A DNA stretch of 64,000 nucleotides from Victivallaceae bacterium (lineage in GTDB: Bacteria; Verrucomicrobiota; Lentisphaeria; Victivallales; Victivallaceae), in NCBI GenBank assembly GCA_024405735.1, contig JAKSOF010000001.1:1-64000 (forward strand), read 5' to 3'. Numbering within the stretch: position 1 is the stretch's first letter; every line of letters begins with the position of its first letter. Shown piece by piece: positions 62,147-64,000 of the stretch. Position numbers and translations under genes: made by a program. The notes below the pieces were generated by a model, which was given only the letters and a program-made list of their open reading frames with translations, did no database searches and was not told where the DNA came from.

Positions 62147-62890
62147 ATGATCAAAGTCATCGACAAGACCTTGAAGGTGCTGGAAACGATCGTTTCCGCA
62201 TCGCCGTGTGCGGTAACGCCGAAAAAACTCGCTCAAACGCTTGATTTGACGGTATCGACGGTATCTCATATTCTGAAAATGCTGTTGGAGTCGGGGTATA
62301 TCTTGCAGATTTCGCGGCAGGAGGGTTATGTCGCCGGACCGAAACTTGCGGTTTTGGGCAATATCGCCGATTTCGAGGGCAAACTTCTGGCGGCGGGGAA
62401 ACCGCTTGTCGATCATATTGCGGAAAACATTCAGGACACCGTGCTGATCTCGCGCGTCTACGGCAAGTTGCGTTATGTGCTTTACCTTAAAAACGGCAAT
62501 CCGGCACGGGAGATACGGGTACAGCGCGCGGGGACGCGCGACCTTTTTTGGACGGCGACCGGGCTTGCGGAAATGGCGTATCGTCCGTGGCAGGAAGTCC
62601 TGACATTGTACCGCGCTTACCCGGCAAAAGAATGTCTGCCGGATGCGACAGACGAAGAAGCGTTGCAGAAACTTCTCTCCAGAATACGCAAGGAGGGGTT
62701 CTACACGACGCGCAAACGCGATATGGGGATTTTTGCCGTACCGGTTCTGGTCGACGGCAATTTCGTCGCGGCGCTGGGGTGCAACATTCCCGCGAGCCGT
62801 TATACGGTGCAACACATCAAAAAAGTATTGAAAATCCTGATCGGGGCGGCGGCGGAATTATCCTCCGCATTGAGTGCCTGCGAGATATGA
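62147..62890 (+). CDS. IclR-family transcriptional regulator
   Basis: A 247-residue regulator. The N-terminal winged helix-turn-helix (about 5-65) has VTPKKLAQTLDLTVSTVSHILKML as recognition region in two blocks, and the C-terminal effector domain (about 75-245) ends with the ligand-loop segment FAVPVLVDGNFVAALGCNIP and helix RYTVQHIKKVLKIL. IclR proteins usually sense small carbon compounds; next to a sugar-acid dehydratase gene 12 bases downstream it probably controls that gene and perhaps the secreted-protein gene upstream. No Shine-Dalgarno sequence is visible. Confidence 0.9.
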   Translation: MIKVIDKTLKVLETIVSASPCAVTPKKLAQTLDLTVSTVSHILKMLLESGYILQISRQEGYVAGPKLAVLGNIADFEGKLLAAGKPLVDHIAENIQDTVLISRVYGKLRYVLYLKNGNPAREIRVQRAGTRDLFWTATGLAEMAYRPWQEVLTLYRAYPAKECLPDATDEEALQKLLSRIRKEGFYTTRKRDMGIFAVPVLVDGNFVAALGCNIPASRYTVQHIKKVLKILIGAAAELSSALSACEI

Positions 62891-62902
62891 AAAGAGGTCA
62901 AA

Positions 62903-64000
62903 ATGAAAATTACCGATGTCAAAACTTTTGTCTGCAACGCATTCCGCACCAATTTCGTTTTCGTCAAGGTGGAAACGGATTCGGGGCTCTACGGCTGGGG
63001 TGAAGCGACTTTGGAGTACAAGGAATCGACCGTTGTCGCCGCGATCGGCGACCTGAAAGATTGGCTGATCGGCAAAGATCCGCACAATATCGAACTTTTC
63101 CGGCACGACTGTTACCGCGACGCCTACTGGCGCGGCGGTCCCGTATTGATGAGCGCGCTTGCCGGCGTTGAAATGGCGCTTTGGGACATCAAGGGCAAGG
63201 ATTTGAATGTCCCCGTTTATCAACTTCTCGGCGGCAAGGTGCGCGACGAAGTGCCGATCTACGTCAACGGCTGGTTCGCCCCCGCCAAAACGCCGGATGA
63301 ATTTGCCGCCAAGGCGCAGGAGGTGCGCAAAAACAAGTTTCTCGGCTGCAAGTGGGATCCTTTCGGCAAGGCGTGGCAGCAGATCGGCAAAAAGGAATTG
63401 CGTCAGGCGATGGAAAATATCGCCAAGGTCTCGGAAACGGTCGGCGATGATGTGCAACTTCTGATCGAGGGGCACGGACGCTTCGACATCCCGACTGCGG
63501 TCAAGATCGGGCGGATGCTGGAGGATTTCGACATTTTCTGGTTCGAGGAGCCGATCCCGCCGGACGACAAGGAAGGGATGCGCGAAGTCAAGGAGCGCGT
63601 GCGCGTTTCGATCGCGGCGGGCGAAAGACTTTACAACCGCTACGAGTACCGGCAGTTTTTCGATCTCAACTGCGCCGATTACATACAGCCGGACATTTCG
63701 CACGCGGGCGGCATTATGGAAATGCGGATGCTCGGCGCCGAAGCCGAATGCCGCCACATCGGTTTCTGTCCGCACAATCCGTCGGGTCCGGTCGCCAATG
63801 CGGCGACGTTGCAACTTGCGGCGTGCGTGCCGAATTTCGTGATGCTCGAAATGATGATGAGCGACGTGCCGTGGCGTAAGGAGATCTGCGACGAAACGCT
63901 CGTCGTCCGCAACGGCAAAATGGTCATCCCGGAGCGTCCCGGCATCGGCATCGACTTGAATGAAAAGGAGTTGCTGAAGCACCCCTACATCCGCACGAAT
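62903..64000 (+). CDS. Enolase-superfamily sugar-acid dehydratase (DgoD-like), cut by window end
   Basis: At least 366 residues with no stop before the window end. Mandelate racemase/galactonate-dehydratase type: capping domain first (MKITDVKTFVCNAFRTNFVF, GWGEATLEYKESTVV), then the barrel with metal ligands E189 (LLIEGHGR), E215 (WFEEPIPP) and E241 (AAGERL), the base H191 and the second His H291 (CPHNPSGP). D-galactonate dehydratase has the analogous Asp-x-His, Glu, Glu and His positions. It likely dehydrates a sugar acid to a 2-keto-3-deoxy acid. AGAGG lies before the ATG. Exact substrate is open. Confidence 0.87.
   Translation, partial: MKITDVKTFVCNAFRTNFVFVKVETDSGLYGWGEATLEYKESTVVAAIGDLKDWLIGKDPHNIELFRHDCYRDAYWRGGPVLMSALAGVEMALWDIKGKDLNVPVYQLLGGKVRDEVPIYVNGWFAPAKTPDEFAAKAQEVRKNKFLGCKWDPFGKAWQQIGKKELRQAMENIAKVSETVGDDVQLLIEGHGRFDIPTAVKIGRMLEDFDIFWFEEPIPPDDKEGMREVKERVRVSIAAGERLYNRYEYRQFFDLNCADYIQPDISHAGGIMEMRMLGAEAECRHIGFCPHNPSGPVANAATLQLAACVPNFVMLEMMMSDVPWRKEICDETLVVRNGKMVIPERPGIGIDLNEKELLKHPYIRTN

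Overview
The window is a dense bacterial chromosome segment of moderately high GC content. It carries about 64 protein-coding genes, no rRNA, no recognisable tRNA and no CRISPR array. Gene content suggests a Gram-negative anaerobe of the PVC group, most likely Lentisphaeria/Victivallales-like. This is an inference from the combination of a Pal lipoprotein, MreB, FtsW and MurG with PPi-dependent phosphofructokinase, ThyX, HydE, rubredoxin, GatCA, a stand-alone GMP synthetase ATP-PPase, hexuronate catabolism and a very large secreted glycosidase-like protein. No marker gene settles the phylum.

Layout. 1-259: heptamer tandem repeat and a hairpin-rich non-coding block. 260-7329 (minus): yfcE-pdxY, a C39-like exported protein with a membrane phosphoesterase, and a galacturonate operon uxaB-uxaA-MBL hydrolase. 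7441-13595: a flavoprotein divergent from luxS-unknown-nudC, then the biosynthetic operon ilvE-panC-hisD (minus). 13832-20991 (plus): pal, metK-thyX-mutM-lipoprotein-LexA-like, then coaE-rho-divIC. 21011-21540: first copy of a novel repeat plus structured non-coding DNA. 21548-26269 (minus): mreB-DUF2156, gdhA and a second C39-like protein. 26387-34134: exported phosphodiester glycosidase-like protein, Dus, pfp-gatC-gatA-ruvC-tatD, argG. 34216-38476: an iron-type ABC importer. 38478-47342: SirB1-like and DnaQ-like genes (minus), then dapB-ATP-cone protein-SGNH hydrolase-folE-dtd-UAP-like-ftsW-murG. 47346-50357 (minus): queF-argJ-purQ-DUF308. 50558-52695: rubredoxin, BamE-like lipoprotein, DUF2062, dprA. 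52699-57902 (minus): guaA core; MFS-pepF-hydE. 58151-64000 (plus): 1,180-residue secreted glycosidase-like protein, second repeat copy (inverted), IclR regulator and a sugar-acid dehydratase cut by the window end.

Genes work together as compact operons with 4-base ATGA overlaps. Sigma-70-type promoters are easy to read: a -35 near TTGACA/TTGCAA, 16-18 bases, and a -10 that is usually TATATT or TATAGT. Themes are envelope and cell-wall synthesis (mreB, ftsW, murG, UDP-sugar pyrophosphorylase, dapB, pal), amino-acid and cofactor synthesis, DNA repair and uptake (mutM, ruvC, dprA, LexA-like), and polysaccharide/uronate use at both ends.

The most unusual item is a pair of roughly 238-bp diverged intergenic repeats in opposite orientation (21011-21247 and 61780-62018). 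Each has inverted arrays of a hexamer (ACGGAC / GTCCGT) at 9-10 bp period around a conserved hairpin. Other points worth checking are a LexA-like protein without the Ala-Gly cleavage site, a Rho with an Asn/Arg-rich disordered insertion, an ATP-cone protein with an unknown C-terminal domain, a 21-bp-spaced direct repeat at the uxaB promoter, and five convergent gene pairs that abut within 0-6 bases with no terminator.
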